Shown: positions 50,423-60,244 of the stretch, in pieces
Position numbering within the stretch: the stretch's first letter is position 1
Layout of the letters: the number at the start of each line of letters is the position of its first letter
Source: Serratia sp. H1w
GTDB taxonomy: Bacteria > Pseudomonadota > Gammaproteobacteria > Enterobacterales > Enterobacteriaceae
Assembly: GCF_000633355.1 (NCBI RefSeq)
Contig: NZ_AYMQ01000038.1
Location: forward strand, 1 to 64,000
Length of the DNA stretch: 64,000 nt
Direction of reading: 5' to 3'
Notes under the pieces: generated by a model
Told to the model about the DNA's origin: nothing
The model's database searches: none
The model's input: the letters and a program-made list of their open reading frames with translations, nothing else
Translations under genes and position numbers: made by a program

Positions 50423-51475
50423 TTATTTAACGCTGGTTTTACTGAAAGCCGTCTGGAGCACCCCGACTAGCGCATCGTTCTGCGACTGGGTCAACGGTTT
50501 ACCTTTGGAATCGATAAATTGCAAACTGGTACGGTTATTCAAATCACCGACCTGCAGCTTGTAATCACCCTCTTTCAGTTCAGGATTTTTAGCACCCAAG
50601 GCATCCCAATCGCTGCTGCTCAGGGATTTATAGGTGACGGCGACGGTACCCTGCGGACGGCTGCGGTCACCCACTTTCATCCCCAGTTTCTCCAGTACCG
50701 GTGGTAAGCGATCCCACACAACCGTGTACGGAGCACGCACGATCAGCGTCGGCAAGCCGGAGTCATCCGCACCGCTCTGCACGTCCAACACGCCAATACG
50801 GTTGGCGGACTGGCTGCTCGACAGGTTGTCCTGCTTGTCCAGGCCTTCAACAATGGTGTTCATCATCATCGTGTTATAGCGTTGAACTTGAGAAGGGTCG
50901 GTAACCTTGTCGGTTTGCACTTGCTGGCGCAGTTCGAGGGTTTTCACCACCAGCGCCTGCTGGTAGCCTTGCTGCTGTACCGTGATCTGGTAACGGCCTT
51001 CGTACTGGTTGTCTTCATCCAGACGATTCCACTTCACCCAGTCGGTGGTCAGCGTTTGGCTGGCATCCGTACGTGAGGCGATCGGAATGTTTTTCGTCTG
51101 CAACAGGCTGGCTACGCGTGACCACAGGTTTTGGTTCTGCGGGCTGCTTTCCAGCAGCAACGTACCACTGTCACCCGCGTATTGAGCACGGGAACCACTC
51201 AACAGAGCCAGTGGCTGTGCCGGTGGGCGAATATCCAGTTGCTTGCCAACCGCGCCTTTTTGCGCACTTGCCGGAACTTCATAATTACCGGATTGTACCG
51301 GCAGGATCAGGCCGGACGGCGCGCTCATCGGTTTGAGCGGTGCGGCGTCAAGATAGGCCTCATCGCCACTGACCTGGCGTTTGTAGCGCTGATCGGTAGA
51401 ACAAGCCGCCAGCGTCATCACCAGCGCTAATCCCACGACCGTTGCTAGCGTCGACTTTTGCAATGAATAAGCCAT
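50423..51475 (-). CDS. bamC: Outer-membrane assembly lipoprotein BamC
   Basis: Lipoprotein of the BAM complex that inserts beta-barrel proteins, 350 residues. Lipobox TLAAC with Cys25, then the flexible BamD-binding stretch [38 protein letters not shown], and two helix-grip domains with [16 protein letters not shown] at the C-terminus. The ATG at 51475 has AGGGA at good spacing; a preceding TTG in frame is not needed. It starts 17 bases after the dapA stop, so the two are one operon. Confidence 0.96.
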   Translation of the reverse strand: MAYSLQKSTLATVVGLALVMTLAACSTDQRYKRQVSGDEAYLDAAPLKPMSAPSGLILPVQSGNYEVPASAQKGAVGKQLDIRPPAQPLALLSGSRAQYAGDSGTLLLESSPQNQNLWSRVASLLQTKNIPIASRTDASQTLTTDWVKWNRLDEDNQYEGRYQITVQQQGYQQALVVKTLELRQQVQTDKVTDPSQVQRYNTMMMNTIVEGLDKQDNLSSSQSANRIGVLDVQSGADDSGLPTLIVRAPYTVVWDRLPPVLEKLGMKVGDRSRPQGTVAVTYKSLSSSDWDALGAKNPELKEGDYKLQVGDLNNRTSLQFIDSKGKPLTQSQNDALVGVLQTAFSKTSVK

Positions 51476-51491
51476 CAAATTTCCCTAAAAG

Positions 51492-52373
51492 TTACAGCAA
51501 ACCGGCGCTTTTCAACGCACGCTCCACGACAGGACGGGCAGCGTCGGTCAACGGCGTCATAGGCAGACGCATCGTATCGGTTGCCATCAATCCCAATGCC
51601 TTACAGGCCCATTTCACCGGGATTGGGTTTGCTTCTACGAACAAATCCTGATGCAAAGGCATCAAGCGCTGATTCAAACGGCGGCCTTCGGCAAAGTTGC
51701 CTTGCGCCGCCAGACGGCAAAGTTCAGCCATTTCACGGGCTGCCACGTTAGCCGTCACGGAAATCACCCCTTTGCCACCCAGTTGCATGAAGTCCAGACC
51801 GCTGGCGTCGTCGCCGCTCAGCAAAATGAAGTCTTCATCATCAACCAGCACTTGGATCTGACTAACACGACTTAAGTTCCCTGTTGCCTCTTTAACGGCA
51901 ACAATATTCTTAATTTTGGCCAAACGAGCGATCGTTGGCGGCAGCATGTCACAACCGGTGCGCGAAGGCACGTTATAGAGGATCTGCGGCAGATCGGTGC
52001 TCTCGGCAATGGCTTTGAAATGCTGATACAGACCTTCCTGGGTCGGCCTGTTGTAGTAAGGCGTAACCGACAGGCAGCCCACGACACCGGTATTGCCGAA
52101 ACGCTGGGTCAGCGAGATAGCTTCACTGGTGGCGTTGGCACCCGTGCCAGCGATGACCGGAATACGGCCTGCGGCCAGTTCCAGCGTCTGCAATACCACG
52201 TCCACATGTTCGTCATGGGCCAGCGTGGCGGACTCACCGGTAGTCCCTACGGAAACGATCGCCGCGGTCCCACTGGCTACATGATAATCAATCAGTTTTT
52301 TTAGGCTCGCACGATCGACAGCACCTTTGGTGTCCATCGGCGTAACCAGTGCAACAATACTTCCCGTAAACAT
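51492..52373 (-). CDS. dapA: 4-hydroxy-tetrahydrodipicolinate synthase
   Basis: Schiff-base lyase condensing pyruvate and aspartate semialdehyde, first step of the diaminopimelate/lysine branch, 293 residues. Start [14 protein letters not shown] with AAGGGGAC upstream; the frame extends 9 codons further without support. [11 protein letters not shown] gives Thr44/Thr45, Tyr133 lies in [10 protein letters not shown] and the catalytic lysine is Lys161 in VAVKEATGN. All match E. coli numbering. Divergent from gcvR. Confidence 0.97.
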   Translation of the reverse strand: MFTGSIVALVTPMDTKGAVDRASLKKLIDYHVASGTAAIVSVGTTGESATLAHDEHVDVVLQTLELAAGRIPVIAGTGANATSEAISLTQRFGNTGVVGCLSVTPYYNRPTQEGLYQHFKAIAESTDLPQILYNVPSRTGCDMLPPTIARLAKIKNIVAVKEATGNLSRVSQIQVLVDDEDFILLSGDDASGLDFMQLGGKGVISVTANVAAREMAELCRLAAQGNFAEGRRLNQRLMPLHQDLFVEANPIPVKWACKALGLMATDTMRLPMTPLTDAARPVVERALKSAGLL

Positions 52374-52518
52374 TGGCCGTCCCCTTCGCAAACAAGTCAC
52401 TCATGGTACTTTTGTCACCTATCCAAAAGCAAGCAAACAACGTGTCGTAAGCGCTTGGCAGGCGGTTTTTTTTGTGTTTACCATGGTAACCCCATTCAGT
52501 ACGACAGGAAGCTGCATT

Positions 52519-53088
52519 TTGCCTAAGCCTGATGAACACTATCTGGTGATCACCGCACTGGGCGCCGATCGCCCCGGTATCGTCAACGCCATCACCCGCC
52601 ACGTCAGTAGCTGCGGGTGCAATATCGAAGATAGCCGTCTGGCCATGCTGGGTGAAGAGTTCACCTTCATCATGCTGCTTTCAGGTAGCTGGAACGCGAT
52701 AACCCTGATCGAATCCACCTTGCCGCAAAAAGGCGCCGAGTTGGATCTGCTGATCGTGATGAAACGCACAAACTCGCAAGAAAGACCGCCAATGCCAGCT
52801 ACAGTGTGGGTACAGGTTGAGGTAAAAGACTCCCCGCACATCATCGAGCGGTTTACCGGCCTGTTTGATTCGAGCCAGATGAACATTGCCGAACTGGTAT
52901 CGCGGACTCAACCCGCGCAGGGCGAGCGGCCTTCGCAGCTCTATATCCAGATCACTGCTCACAGTTCCGGCGGCCAGGATGCGACAAATATCGAACAAGC
53001 CTTTTATCGCCTATGTACAGAATTGAATGCGCAAGGCAGTATTAGCGTGGTGAACTATCCACAGCATGATGAGAAAGATGGAGAGTAG
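52519..53088 (+). CDS. gcvR: Glycine cleavage system regulator GcvR
   Basis: Two-ACT-domain regulator that binds GcvA and represses the glycine cleavage operon when glycine is low, 189 residues from the TTG at 52519. Domain 1 begins HYLVITALGADRPGIVNAIT, domain 2 is VWVQVEVKDSPHIIERFTGLF. The TTG has ACAGGAAGC upstream and restores the E. coli length; the ATG frame 192 bases earlier overlaps the dapA start region and is not credible. It is followed by bcp with almost no gap. Confidence 0.94.
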   Translation: MPKPDEHYLVITALGADRPGIVNAITRHVSSCGCNIEDSRLAMLGEEFTFIMLLSGSWNAITLIESTLPQKGAELDLLIVMKRTNSQERPPMPATVWVQVEVKDSPHIIERFTGLFDSSQMNIAELVSRTQPAQGERPSQLYIQITAHSSGGQDATNIEQAFYRLCTELNAQGSISVVNYPQHDEKDGE

Positions 53089-53090
53089 TG

Positions 53091-53555
53091 ATGAGCCCAT
53101 TGAAAGCCGGTGATACAGCGCCGAAATTTAGTTTACTCGACCAGGATGGCGAGGAAATTAATTTGGCCGACTTCCAGGGACAACGAGTACTGGTTTACTT
53201 TTATCCCAAAGCCATGACGCCAGGTTGTACCGTACAAGCCTGCGGGTTGCGGGACAACATGGACGAATTGAAAAAAGCGGGCGTCGAAGTGCTGGGTATC
53301 AGCACCGATAAACCCGAAAAGCTCTCGCGTTTTGTTGAGAAAGAACTGCTCAATTTCACGCTGCTATCCGACGAAGATCATCAGGTAGCTCAGCAGTTTG
53401 GCGTTTGGGGCGAGAAAACCTTCATGGGCAAAACCTATGACGGTATTCACCGTATCAGCTTCCTGATCGGCACCGACGGCAAGGTTGAGAAAGTGTTTGA
53501 TGATTTCAAGACCACCAATCACCACGAAATCGTTCTGAACTACCTACAGCAGTAA
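53091..53555 (+). CDS. bcp: Thiol peroxidase Bcp (peroxiredoxin Q)
   Basis: Thioredoxin-dependent peroxiredoxin, 154 residues. The peroxidatic Cys is in KAMTPGCTVQACGLRD, with the second Cys five residues on as resolving residue. YFYPKAMTPG and GISTDKPEKLSRF are family-typical. The ATG at 53091 is chosen over the overlapping GTG at 53088 (both follow GGAGAG). It is translationally close to gcvR, as in E. coli. Confidence 0.96.
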   Translation: MSPLKAGDTAPKFSLLDQDGEEINLADFQGQRVLVYFYPKAMTPGCTVQACGLRDNMDELKKAGVEVLGISTDKPEKLSRFVEKELLNFTLLSDEDHQVAQQFGVWGEKTFMGKTYDGIHRISFLIGTDGKVEKVFDDFKTTNHHEIVLNYLQQ

Positions 53556-53561
53556 ATGAGT

Positions 53562-53588
53562 AAAGCGCAGCAACTGATGCTGCGCTTT
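53562..53588. terminator. Bidirectional terminator between bcp and perM
   Basis: AAAGCGCAGCA-ACTGA-TGCTGCGCTTT, a perfect 11-bp stem and five-base loop, followed by ATTTTCCC on the plus strand. It lies 6 bases after the bcp stop and 11 bases beyond the perM stop. Confidence 0.85.
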
Positions 53589-53599
53589 ATTTTCCCGCC

Positions 53600-54676
53600 T
53601 TATTTCACCTCGTCGCCCACATCAACCAGCATGTCATCCGGCCAGGCATGGATCACGGCTTTCACCAGCGTCGCCAACGGGATGGCAAAGAATACGCCCC
53701 AGAAGCCCCACAGGCCGCCAAAGATAATCACCGAAAGAATAATCACCAGTGGATGCAGATTGACCGCCTCGGAGAACAGGATCGGCACCAGCAGGTTTCC
53801 ATCCAGGCCTTGCACCACCAGATAAGCGATAATCAGCGTCCAGAAGTCGGCACCAACGCCCCACTGGAACATCGCCACTACCACCACAGGGATCGTCACC
53901 AGCACCGCGCCGATGTAGGGGATCAGCACCGAAAGGCCGACCAGCACCGCCAACAGCAGGGAATAGCGCATATCCAGGATGAAGAACACCAGATAGGTCG
54001 CGACCCCAACGATCACCATCTCCAGCACCTTGCCGCGAATATAGTTGGTGATCTGCTGGTTCATTTCGATCCACACCTGTCCTGCCAGCCCACGGTTACG
54101 CGGCAGCACGCGGCGGACCGCGTTGATCATCTGCTCTTTATCCTTCAGCAGGAAAAACGCCATCAGCGGTACCAGGATCAGGTAGATGGCTAGCGTCAGC
54201 AGCCCAACCAGTGAGGCCAGCGAGAACTTCACTACCGATTCGCCCATCCCCGACAGGCGCTCACGCAGGTTCTGCGCCATCATATCGATGATGCCCGCAT
54301 CCACCAGTGCCGGATAGCGTGTCGGCAAGGTCGCCGCATACTTGTAGAACTGATTGAGCATGCCCGGTAAATCGGTCATCAGGTTAATGCCCTGCTGCCA
54401 GGCGGTTGGCGCGACCACGAACACCAACAGCATGGCAATACCGCCAAATACGATCAGCATAAGGCTCGCCGCCCAGGTGCGTGAGCATCCCAGGCGCTGA
54501 AGACGTGCGGTAGGCCACTCCAATAGGTAGGCAAGCACCAGCGCCACCAGCAAGGGGGTCAAGATACCGTGAAAAAAATAGAGGATGCAGAACCCGGCCA
54601 CCAGGATCACCAACAGCGCGATAGCCTGCGGATCGGTGAAACGACGTCGATACCACTGTAATAACATCTCCAACAT
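53600..54676 (-). CDS. perM: PerM, AI-2E-family transporter-like permease
   Basis: Polytopic inner-membrane protein, 358 residues. About seven or eight hydrophobic segments, with the family signature VVQGLDGNLLVPILFSEAVNLHPLVIILSVIIFGGLWGF split over about 285-325. The substrate of PerM is not established. It is divergent from bepA, as in E. coli. Confidence 0.95.
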   Translation of the reverse strand: MLEMLLQWYRRRFTDPQAIALLVILVAGFCILYFFHGILTPLLVALVLAYLLEWPTARLQRLGCSRTWAASLMLIVFGGIAMLLVFVVAPTAWQQGINLMTDLPGMLNQFYKYAATLPTRYPALVDAGIIDMMAQNLRERLSGMGESVVKFSLASLVGLLTLAIYLILVPLMAFFLLKDKEQMINAVRRVLPRNRGLAGQVWIEMNQQITNYIRGKVLEMVIVGVATYLVFFILDMRYSLLLAVLVGLSVLIPYIGAVLVTIPVVVVAMFQWGVGADFWTLIIAYLVVQGLDGNLLVPILFSEAVNLHPLVIILSVIIFGGLWGFWGVFFAIPLATLVKAVIHAWPDDMLVDVGDEVK

Positions 54677-54978
54677 CAGAGATTGCTCCTTATTCCATCA
54701 ATGGGGTGAGGCTCGCCAATCCCTGTGCGGCCGAGCAGGTATGACATGATTTTTAAATATTTTTAGCCCGGTTATCACCGTGCAAATGTTTCAATGTGGG
54801 CTGTGGCTGGCTATGATGTGATAGCGTTATGCCGCTCAGGCGCACGATCCCCTGAAAATGCATTTTTGTGAGCCAACGCACTTTCTCGCTGATTGTACTG
54901 GAGAGTCTGGCACGGAAGAAGAACTCTTATCTGATGCTGACGTCTTAGTTGATGACTTTATTGAGGGATTGCCAGACT
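54677..54978. other. perM-bepA divergent intergenic region
   Basis: 302 bases without a gene. It should hold both promoters. In E. coli bepA is under sigma-E; I saw a TCTGAT block (54930-54935) but no convincing -35 at correct spacing. GAGGGA serves bepA. Confidence 0.5.
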
Positions 54979-56448
54979 ATGACCATCCGGTTGACCAAAA
55001 CAGCGCTAACAGTCCTGTTGCTCGGCTCGCTTTGCACCTCTGCGTTGGCGCCGGTAAACGCCCAAACGCAAGACCAACTGCCGGATATGGGCACCTCCGC
55101 AGGGGGAACGTTGAGCATAGGCCAGGAACTGACCATGGGCGATTTTTACGTGCGGCAACTACGCGCCAGCGCCCCATTGATCAATGACCCGCTATTAACC
55201 CAGTATATCAATCAGTTGGGTAACCGGCTGGTGGCCAGCGCCTATTCGGTGCGTACCCCGTTTCACTTCTTTTTAGTGCGTAACGACGAGATCAACGCCT
55301 TTGCCTTCTTCGGTGGCAACGTGGTGCTGCATTCGGCCCTGTTCCGTGAGACCGACAACGAAAGCCAGCTGGCCTCGGTCCTGGCGCACGAAATCTCGCA
55401 CGTCACCCAGCGCCACCTGGCCCGCGCCATGGAAGACCAGCAACGCAATGCACCGCTGACCTGGGTGGGCGCATTGGGCTCGATACTACTGGCGATGGCT
55501 AACCCAACCATGGGTATGGCTGCACTGAGCGGTACGCTGGCAGGCACGCAGCAGGGCATGATCAGCTTCACCCAGGCGAACGAACAAGAAGCCGATCGCA
55601 TTGGCATTCAGGTTTTACAGCGCGCCGGGTTCGATCCGGAAGCCATGCCAGACTTCCTGCAAAAGCTGGCCGATCAATCCCGCTACGCCTCCAAACCACC
55701 GGAAATGCTGCTGACGCACCCCTTGCCGGATAGCCGCCTCTCGGACGCCCGTAACCGTGCCAACCAAATGCCACGCCATCTGGTGCAGTCCAGCCAGGAC
55801 TATCTGCTGGCCAGAGTACGTGCGCTAGGCATGTACAGCTCGGAAGGCTACGGCCTGACCGAAGACGTGCTGGATACCTACAGCAAAGGCAACATACGCG
55901 AACAGATGGCGGCCAAATATGGCCGGGCGATCCTGTTCTACGAAGCTAAAAAGTACGATCAGGCCCGCAATATCATCCAGCCAATATTGGCGCAGGAGCC
56001 GAAAAACGTCTGGATGCTGGATCTGATGACCGACATTGACCTGGGGCAAAATAAAGCGGCCCAGGCCATTGCCCGCCTAGAGGCGGCCAATGCGGCGCAA
56101 AGTAATAACACGGTGCTGCTACTCAACCTGGCGAATGCCTATGTTGAAGGCGGCCAATCGGCCAAAGCGTCAAAAATCCTCAATCGCTACACCTTTGCTC
56201 ACCCGGACGATCCGAACGGCTGGGATCTGTTGGCCCAGGCCAGTGCCGCCCAAGGGTTACGCGATGAAGAACTCTCTGCCCGGGCTGAAAGCATGGCGCT
56301 GGCAGGCCGCCTGGATCAGGCCATCGGCTTGCTCAGCAACGCCAGCTCATTGCAAAAGCTGGGAAGCCTGAAACAGGCTCGCTACGACGCACGTATCGAT
56401 CAATTACGCCAATTGCAGCGAAGCTTCAGCAAGTTCCAACGCAGCTGA
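54979..56448 (+). CDS. bepA: Periplasmic metalloprotease/chaperone BepA
   Basis: Outer-membrane quality-control protease that aids LptD assembly and degrades stalled intermediates, 489 residues. Signal peptide to about 28 (cleavage after VNA). The M48 motif [12 protein letters not shown] gives zinc ligands His137 and His141 and catalytic Glu138, one off E. coli. [20 protein letters not shown] holds the third ligand. TPR repeats fill about 310-489. The ATG at 54979 has GAGGGA ten bases upstream; earlier in-frame starts would lengthen the signal peptide oddly. Confidence 0.96.
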   Translation: MTIRLTKTALTVLLLGSLCTSALAPVNAQTQDQLPDMGTSAGGTLSIGQELTMGDFYVRQLRASAPLINDPLLTQYINQLGNRLVASAYSVRTPFHFFLVRNDEINAFAFFGGNVVLHSALFRETDNESQLASVLAHEISHVTQRHLARAMEDQQRNAPLTWVGALGSILLAMANPTMGMAALSGTLAGTQQGMISFTQANEQEADRIGIQVLQRAGFDPEAMPDFLQKLADQSRYASKPPEMLLTHPLPDSRLSDARNRANQMPRHLVQSSQDYLLARVRALGMYSSEGYGLTEDVLDTYSKGNIREQMAAKYGRAILFYEAKKYDQARNIIQPILAQEPKNVWMLDLMTDIDLGQNKAAQAIARLEAANAAQSNNTVLLLNLANAYVEGGQSAKASKILNRYTFAHPDDPNGWDLLAQASAAQGLRDEELSARAESMALAGRLDQAIGLLSNASSLQKLGSLKQARYDARIDQLRQLQRSFSKFQRS

Positions 56449-56469
56449 TTTGAACAAGGAAACAGAAAC

Positions 56470-56823
56470 ATGAAAACCGTCACTATTTATCACAACCCAC
56501 GCTGCTCGAAGAGCCGTGAGACGCTGGCGCTGCTGGAACAGCATGGCGTCGAGCCGCAGGTGGTGTTGTATCTGGATACGCCGCCTTCCGTCGCTGAGCT
56601 GAAAAAAATGCTGCAACAGCTCGGTTTCACTTCGGCCCGCGAATTGATGCGTAAGAAAGAAGATCTCTACAAGGAGCTGAAACTGGCGGATGAGACCCTG
56701 AGCGAAGAGCAACTGCTGCAAGCGATGGTGGCCAATCCGAAACTGATCGAACGCCCAATCGTGGTCAAAGGCGGCAAAGCCCGCATTGGCAGACCACCCG
56801 AGCAGGTGTTGGAAGTCTTGTGA
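56470..56823 (+). CDS. arsC: Arsenate reductase-family protein (YfgD type)
   Basis: Glutaredoxin-dependent arsenate-reductase fold protein, 117 residues. The active-site Cys lies in HNPRCSKSRETLALLEQ, and IERPIVVKGGKARIGRPP is the arsenate-binding region of ArsC. It follows bepA by 21 bases, as yfgD does in E. coli. Physiological activity on arsenate is inferred from the family. Confidence 0.93.
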   Translation: MKTVTIYHNPRCSKSRETLALLEQHGVEPQVVLYLDTPPSVAELKKMLQQLGFTSARELMRKKEDLYKELKLADETLSEEQLLQAMVANPKLIERPIVVKGGKARIGRPPEQVLEVL

Positions 56824-56837
56824 TCCCGTGACAGCAA

Positions 56838-56859
56838 GCCGGGCGTTGATCCGCCCGGC
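56838..56859. terminator. Hairpin between converging arsC and MFS genes
   Basis: GCCGGGCG-TTGATC-CGCCCGGC, a perfect 8-bp GC-rich stem, with no T-run nearby. Possible termination for either gene. Confidence 0.45.
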
Positions 56860-56867
56860 GGCTGAAT

Positions 56868-58193
56868 TTACAACGGTGTATGCGCCGTTTCCCGCGCGGC
56901 GATCAACGCCCACAAGGTAATCAACAGAGCCAGTGCGACGTAGGCCGAAATCGCCAGCGTACTGTCAAAAGAAGTAAACAGCGAAGCAATGATCAGCGGC
57001 GCAAAACCTCCCCCCACGATCCCTGCCAAAGTATAAGCCAGCGAAGAACCGGCATAGCGCACCCTGGTCGGGAACTGTTCGGTGATAAAAGCCGCCTGCG
57101 GGCCGAACATCGCCGCATGGATCAGCAGGCCAACCACCACGGCGGTACAAATCAACATCGGCTGGCTGCTATCAAGCAACATGAAGAAGGCAAATGCCCA
57201 GACGATCCCTGCCAACGCCCCGCCGATATACACTGGTCTGCGGCCAAAGCGATCGGATAAGGCACCAAACATCGGCACGGTAATCGCATTACCGATCGCC
57301 CCCAGCATGGTAGCCGTCAGCGCCAATGGCCGTGGCAGGTTAAGCACCGTAGTTACGTAGGTCAGAGTAAACACTACCACCAGGGCATACAACACATCGG
57401 AACCAATGCGCGAACCACCGGCGATCAATAACGAGCGCGGGTGTTGGGTGAAAACCTCACGGATCGGGGATTGAGTAACATCCTTCGACGCTTCCAGCTT
57501 CAGAAACGCCGGTGTTTCCCCCACACCACGACGTAGCCACAGGCCAAAGATCACCAACACCAGGCTCAACAGGAACGGAATACGCCATCCCCATTGTTGG
57601 AAATCGTCTGCCGACATAGCCATGGTCACCAGCGTGATCAACCCGGTACCAATCAGCGAACCACAAGAGGGGCCGACCTGGGCAAACGAGGCGTTACGTC
57701 CGCGCTGATGCGGTTTTCCATGCTCCATCGACAACAGCACGGCTCCGGCCCACTCACCACCCAATGCAATGCCCTGAATAAAGCGTAGTGCCACCAACAG
57801 CAGCGGGCTCCAAATTCCCCAGCTCGCATAGCCGGGCAATAACCCCATCAACGTGGTCGTCACCCCCATGATCACCAGCGTAGCGACCAGGACAAACCGC
57901 CTTCCCAACACGTCACCAAGATGCCCGAAGACGATACCGCCGATAGGCCGCGAAACATAGCCGACCGCGTAAGTGGAAAACGCCAGAATGGTGCCGACCA
58001 GCGGATCGAATGACGGGAAGAACACATGGTTGAAAATCAGCGCCGCCATGATGTTGTAAACGGTGAAGTCATACCATTCCAACGCGGTGCCTATCGAACT
58101 GGCTGCCGCCAGCCGACCGGTTTTAGGCGGATCGGCGGCGTGTTCCTGCACCGATAAGTCTGCAACCGGCGTTTCAGTGGTGGAAGTATTCAT
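56868..58193 (-). CDS. MFS metabolite:H+ symporter
   Basis: Twelve-segment major-facilitator transporter of the MHS type, 441 residues from MNTSTTETP. Family marks: SSIGTALEWYDFTVYNIMAA, YVSRPIGGIVFGHLGDVLGR and the repeated ALSDRFGRRP loop. MHS members carry organic acids, betaines and related compounds; the substrate here is unknown. AGGAGC precedes the ATG, which overlaps the previous gene by ATGA. Last gene of the GntR-controlled cluster, so it likely imports the amide or acid that the enzymes act on. Confidence 0.92.
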   Translation of the reverse strand: MNTSTTETPVADLSVQEHAADPPKTGRLAAASSIGTALEWYDFTVYNIMAALIFNHVFFPSFDPLVGTILAFSTYAVGYVSRPIGGIVFGHLGDVLGRRFVLVATLVIMGVTTTLMGLLPGYASWGIWSPLLLVALRFIQGIALGGEWAGAVLLSMEHGKPHQRGRNASFAQVGPSCGSLIGTGLITLVTMAMSADDFQQWGWRIPFLLSLVLVIFGLWLRRGVGETPAFLKLEASKDVTQSPIREVFTQHPRSLLIAGGSRIGSDVLYALVVVFTLTYVTTVLNLPRPLALTATMLGAIGNAITVPMFGALSDRFGRRPVYIGGALAGIVWAFAFFMLLDSSQPMLICTAVVVGLLIHAAMFGPQAAFITEQFPTRVRYAGSSLAYTLAGIVGGGFAPLIIASLFTSFDSTLAISAYVALALLITLWALIAARETAHTPL

Positions 58194-58843
58194 GATGCCA
58201 GCTCCTGTGAGGTCAATTGCCAGCCAAGTGCGTAATGCACCACCTCGCCAACAGGGATTTTCAACGTGTGGCAAGCCACTCCACTCAATTGCTGCCCTGC
58301 CTCTGCGCTGCTGCTTTCAATCAATAGCATCGGCAACAGCTGGCGATTTTCCCGCGACTCTTTCGGTAACGGCGAACTGAGTTCGGCATCCGGCACCAAC
58401 AGGCTGCTACGGACGAAACCGGGCAGTTCGGCAAGCTGTGCTCCCAGGCGAGTAATAGCCTCTTTCAGAATGCTCAGATCAGCGGGTTCCAGCGTGATAA
58501 TGCTTAGATGGCTGCCGCTACCCTGCCCGGTGACCGCTTCCACCGTACAGACCCGGCGCATGGGATCGCGCATCTTGTCCAGGCTGGCAACCGACCACGG
58601 CGTCTGTTGGTTAAAAGCGTGGCGATAAGCCTGCGAGGTAAAACTGGCCAGTGAAGCGGTTTTATACAGCCCAAGGTATTTACGCCCGCCCTGCAAAGCC
58701 TGATAACGCGTGCCCGAGAGAAAACCGGGGACACGCACCCGCTCTTCGACATGTTCACGGTCATACCACTGATTGAAATCCGCCTCATCCTGCGCGGCGA
58801 CATCCGTTGCGACAAACAGCATTCCGTTCGGGGAACTGGTCAT
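58190..58843 (-). CDS. Dimeric alpha/beta-barrel (EthD/DUF4286-like) protein
   Basis: 217 residues; start at MTSSPNG, which has AGGAG seven bases upstream. FNQWYDREHVEERVRVPGFL (about 23-42) is the hallmark of small ferredoxin-like dimeric-barrel proteins, and a second, more degenerate copy seems to fill the C-terminal half (ADLSILKEAITRLGAQLAEL, PGFVRSSLL). Catalytic function cannot be read. Sandwiched between the amidase and symporter genes in one operon. Confidence 0.75.
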   Translation of the reverse strand: MTSSPNGMLFVATDVAAQDEADFNQWYDREHVEERVRVPGFLSGTRYQALQGGRKYLGLYKTASLASFTSQAYRHAFNQQTPWSVASLDKMRDPMRRVCTVEAVTGQGSGSHLSIITLEPADLSILKEAITRLGAQLAELPGFVRSSLLVPDAELSSPLPKESRENRQLLPMLLIESSSAEAGQQLSGVACHTLKIPVGEVVHYALGWQLTSQELAS

Positions 58844-58894
58844 GGGTAATCTCCTGGTAATATCAGTAAGGCAAGGCCGCACCCTGCCAAAAAA

Positions 58895-60244
58895 TCACGC
58901 GCCGGCAAGGCAGCGTTCGATCGCCAACGCCCAGCCCAGCAGCGCCTGGTCATGCATAGGTAACCCGGCCACCATCAGGCCGACGGGGGCTTCCCCTGGC
59001 CGTTGGCAGGGTAGTGATAACGCGCAGCCATCAAGAAAGTTGATCACGGCAGGATTACGTAGTGCTGCACCATTGGCGCGGAAGTAGGCTTCATCGTCCT
59101 CAGCCAGTTCGGCAATGGTGGGTGCAAGCTGCGGCGCGGTTGGCATCAACAATGCGTCAAAGCCTTGTACCCTGGCCGTCACCCGCTGCTGCCAACTGGC
59201 ACGTAACTGCCGTAGTTGCTGCAGATCGCTCTCCCCCAGCGGCTGACCACGACGAATACGTGACAACACTCGCGGGTCATAATCATCAGCATATTCGGCA
59301 ATCAACGACTGGTGCCAATGCCAGGACTCAAGGGCGGTAAACCCACCGCTAGCGTTGATTTCCGCCAATTCAGCGAATTCGCTACAAGGGATAGATTCAA
59401 CCTGCGCACCTGCATCAACCAAACGCTGCAAGCTGTGTTGGAATGCCGTGGTAACCTCTTCGTCCAACCCATCCAACACCAGCGTTTGCGGTACGGCAAA
59501 GCGTGCTTGCTTCAGGGATTGTGCCTCTGGCCGCAGGGCTTGTTCGGCAATGACCGCATCCAGAGCAGCACAGCTGACAACGTCGTGAGCAATCACCCCG
59601 ATAGAGTCCAGCGAAGGCGACAGCGGCAACAGTCCAGCGCTGGCAATCCGGCGGGCAGTGGGTTTAAAACCTGTCAAACCACAGAAGGCCGCCGGGATAC
59701 GCACCGAACCACCGGTGTCACTGCCAACTGCACCACAGCACATACCATCGGCTACCGCGACCGCGGCACCGGAAGATGAACCACCCGGTATACGCCGAGC
59801 GGCGCGATCCCAGGGGTTCGCCGGAGTGCCAAAGTGCGGATTGATGCCCAGCCCGGAATAGGCAAACTCGGTCATGTTGGTTTTGCCGATCACTACGGCT
59901 CCAGCCTGCAACAGGCGCTCCACAATCGCAGCGTGCTTTTTGGCTACCGCAGCACCGGCCAGCACCCGCGAACCGGCTGTAGTCACCTGCCCACTGACGT
60001 CAAACAGGTCTTTGATCGATACCGGCACGCCATCCAAAGCAGACAACGGCTTACCTGCCGCACGACGTTGGTCTGCCTCCTGCGCCTGCTGTTGTGCCCA
60101 ATCGGCATAAACCTGGGTAAAGGTCCACTTTCCTTCGCCTTGCGGATCGGCAATCTGCGCCAAGGCAGCGGCGATCAACTGCCTGGATGTCAATTCCCCA
60201 CTGGCCAACCCGGCTGCGGCCTGCACAAGCGTTAACTTTGCCAT
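58895..60244 (-). CDS. Amidase-signature hydrolase
   Basis: 449-residue enzyme of the amidase-signature family, hydrolysing an unknown amide to acid and ammonia. The Ser-cisSer-Lys triad is visible: Lys in GVPVSIKDLFDV, then GGSSSGAAVAVADG and GAVGSDTGGSVRIPAAFCGL. AtzE/allophanate-hydrolase-like in general layout. The ATG overlaps the stop of the DUF2848 gene by one base (TGATG). No signal peptide. Confidence 0.92.
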   Translation of the reverse strand: MAKLTLVQAAAGLASGELTSRQLIAAALAQIADPQGEGKWTFTQVYADWAQQQAQEADQRRAAGKPLSALDGVPVSIKDLFDVSGQVTTAGSRVLAGAAVAKKHAAIVERLLQAGAVVIGKTNMTEFAYSGLGINPHFGTPANPWDRAARRIPGGSSSGAAVAVADGMCCGAVGSDTGGSVRIPAAFCGLTGFKPTARRIASAGLLPLSPSLDSIGVIAHDVVSCAALDAVIAEQALRPEAQSLKQARFAVPQTLVLDGLDEEVTTAFQHSLQRLVDAGAQVESIPCSEFAELAEINASGGFTALESWHWHQSLIAEYADDYDPRVLSRIRRGQPLGESDLQQLRQLRASWQQRVTARVQGFDALLMPTAPQLAPTIAELAEDDEAYFRANGAALRNPAVINFLDGCALSLPCQRPGEAPVGLMVAGLPMHDQALLGWALAIERCLAGA

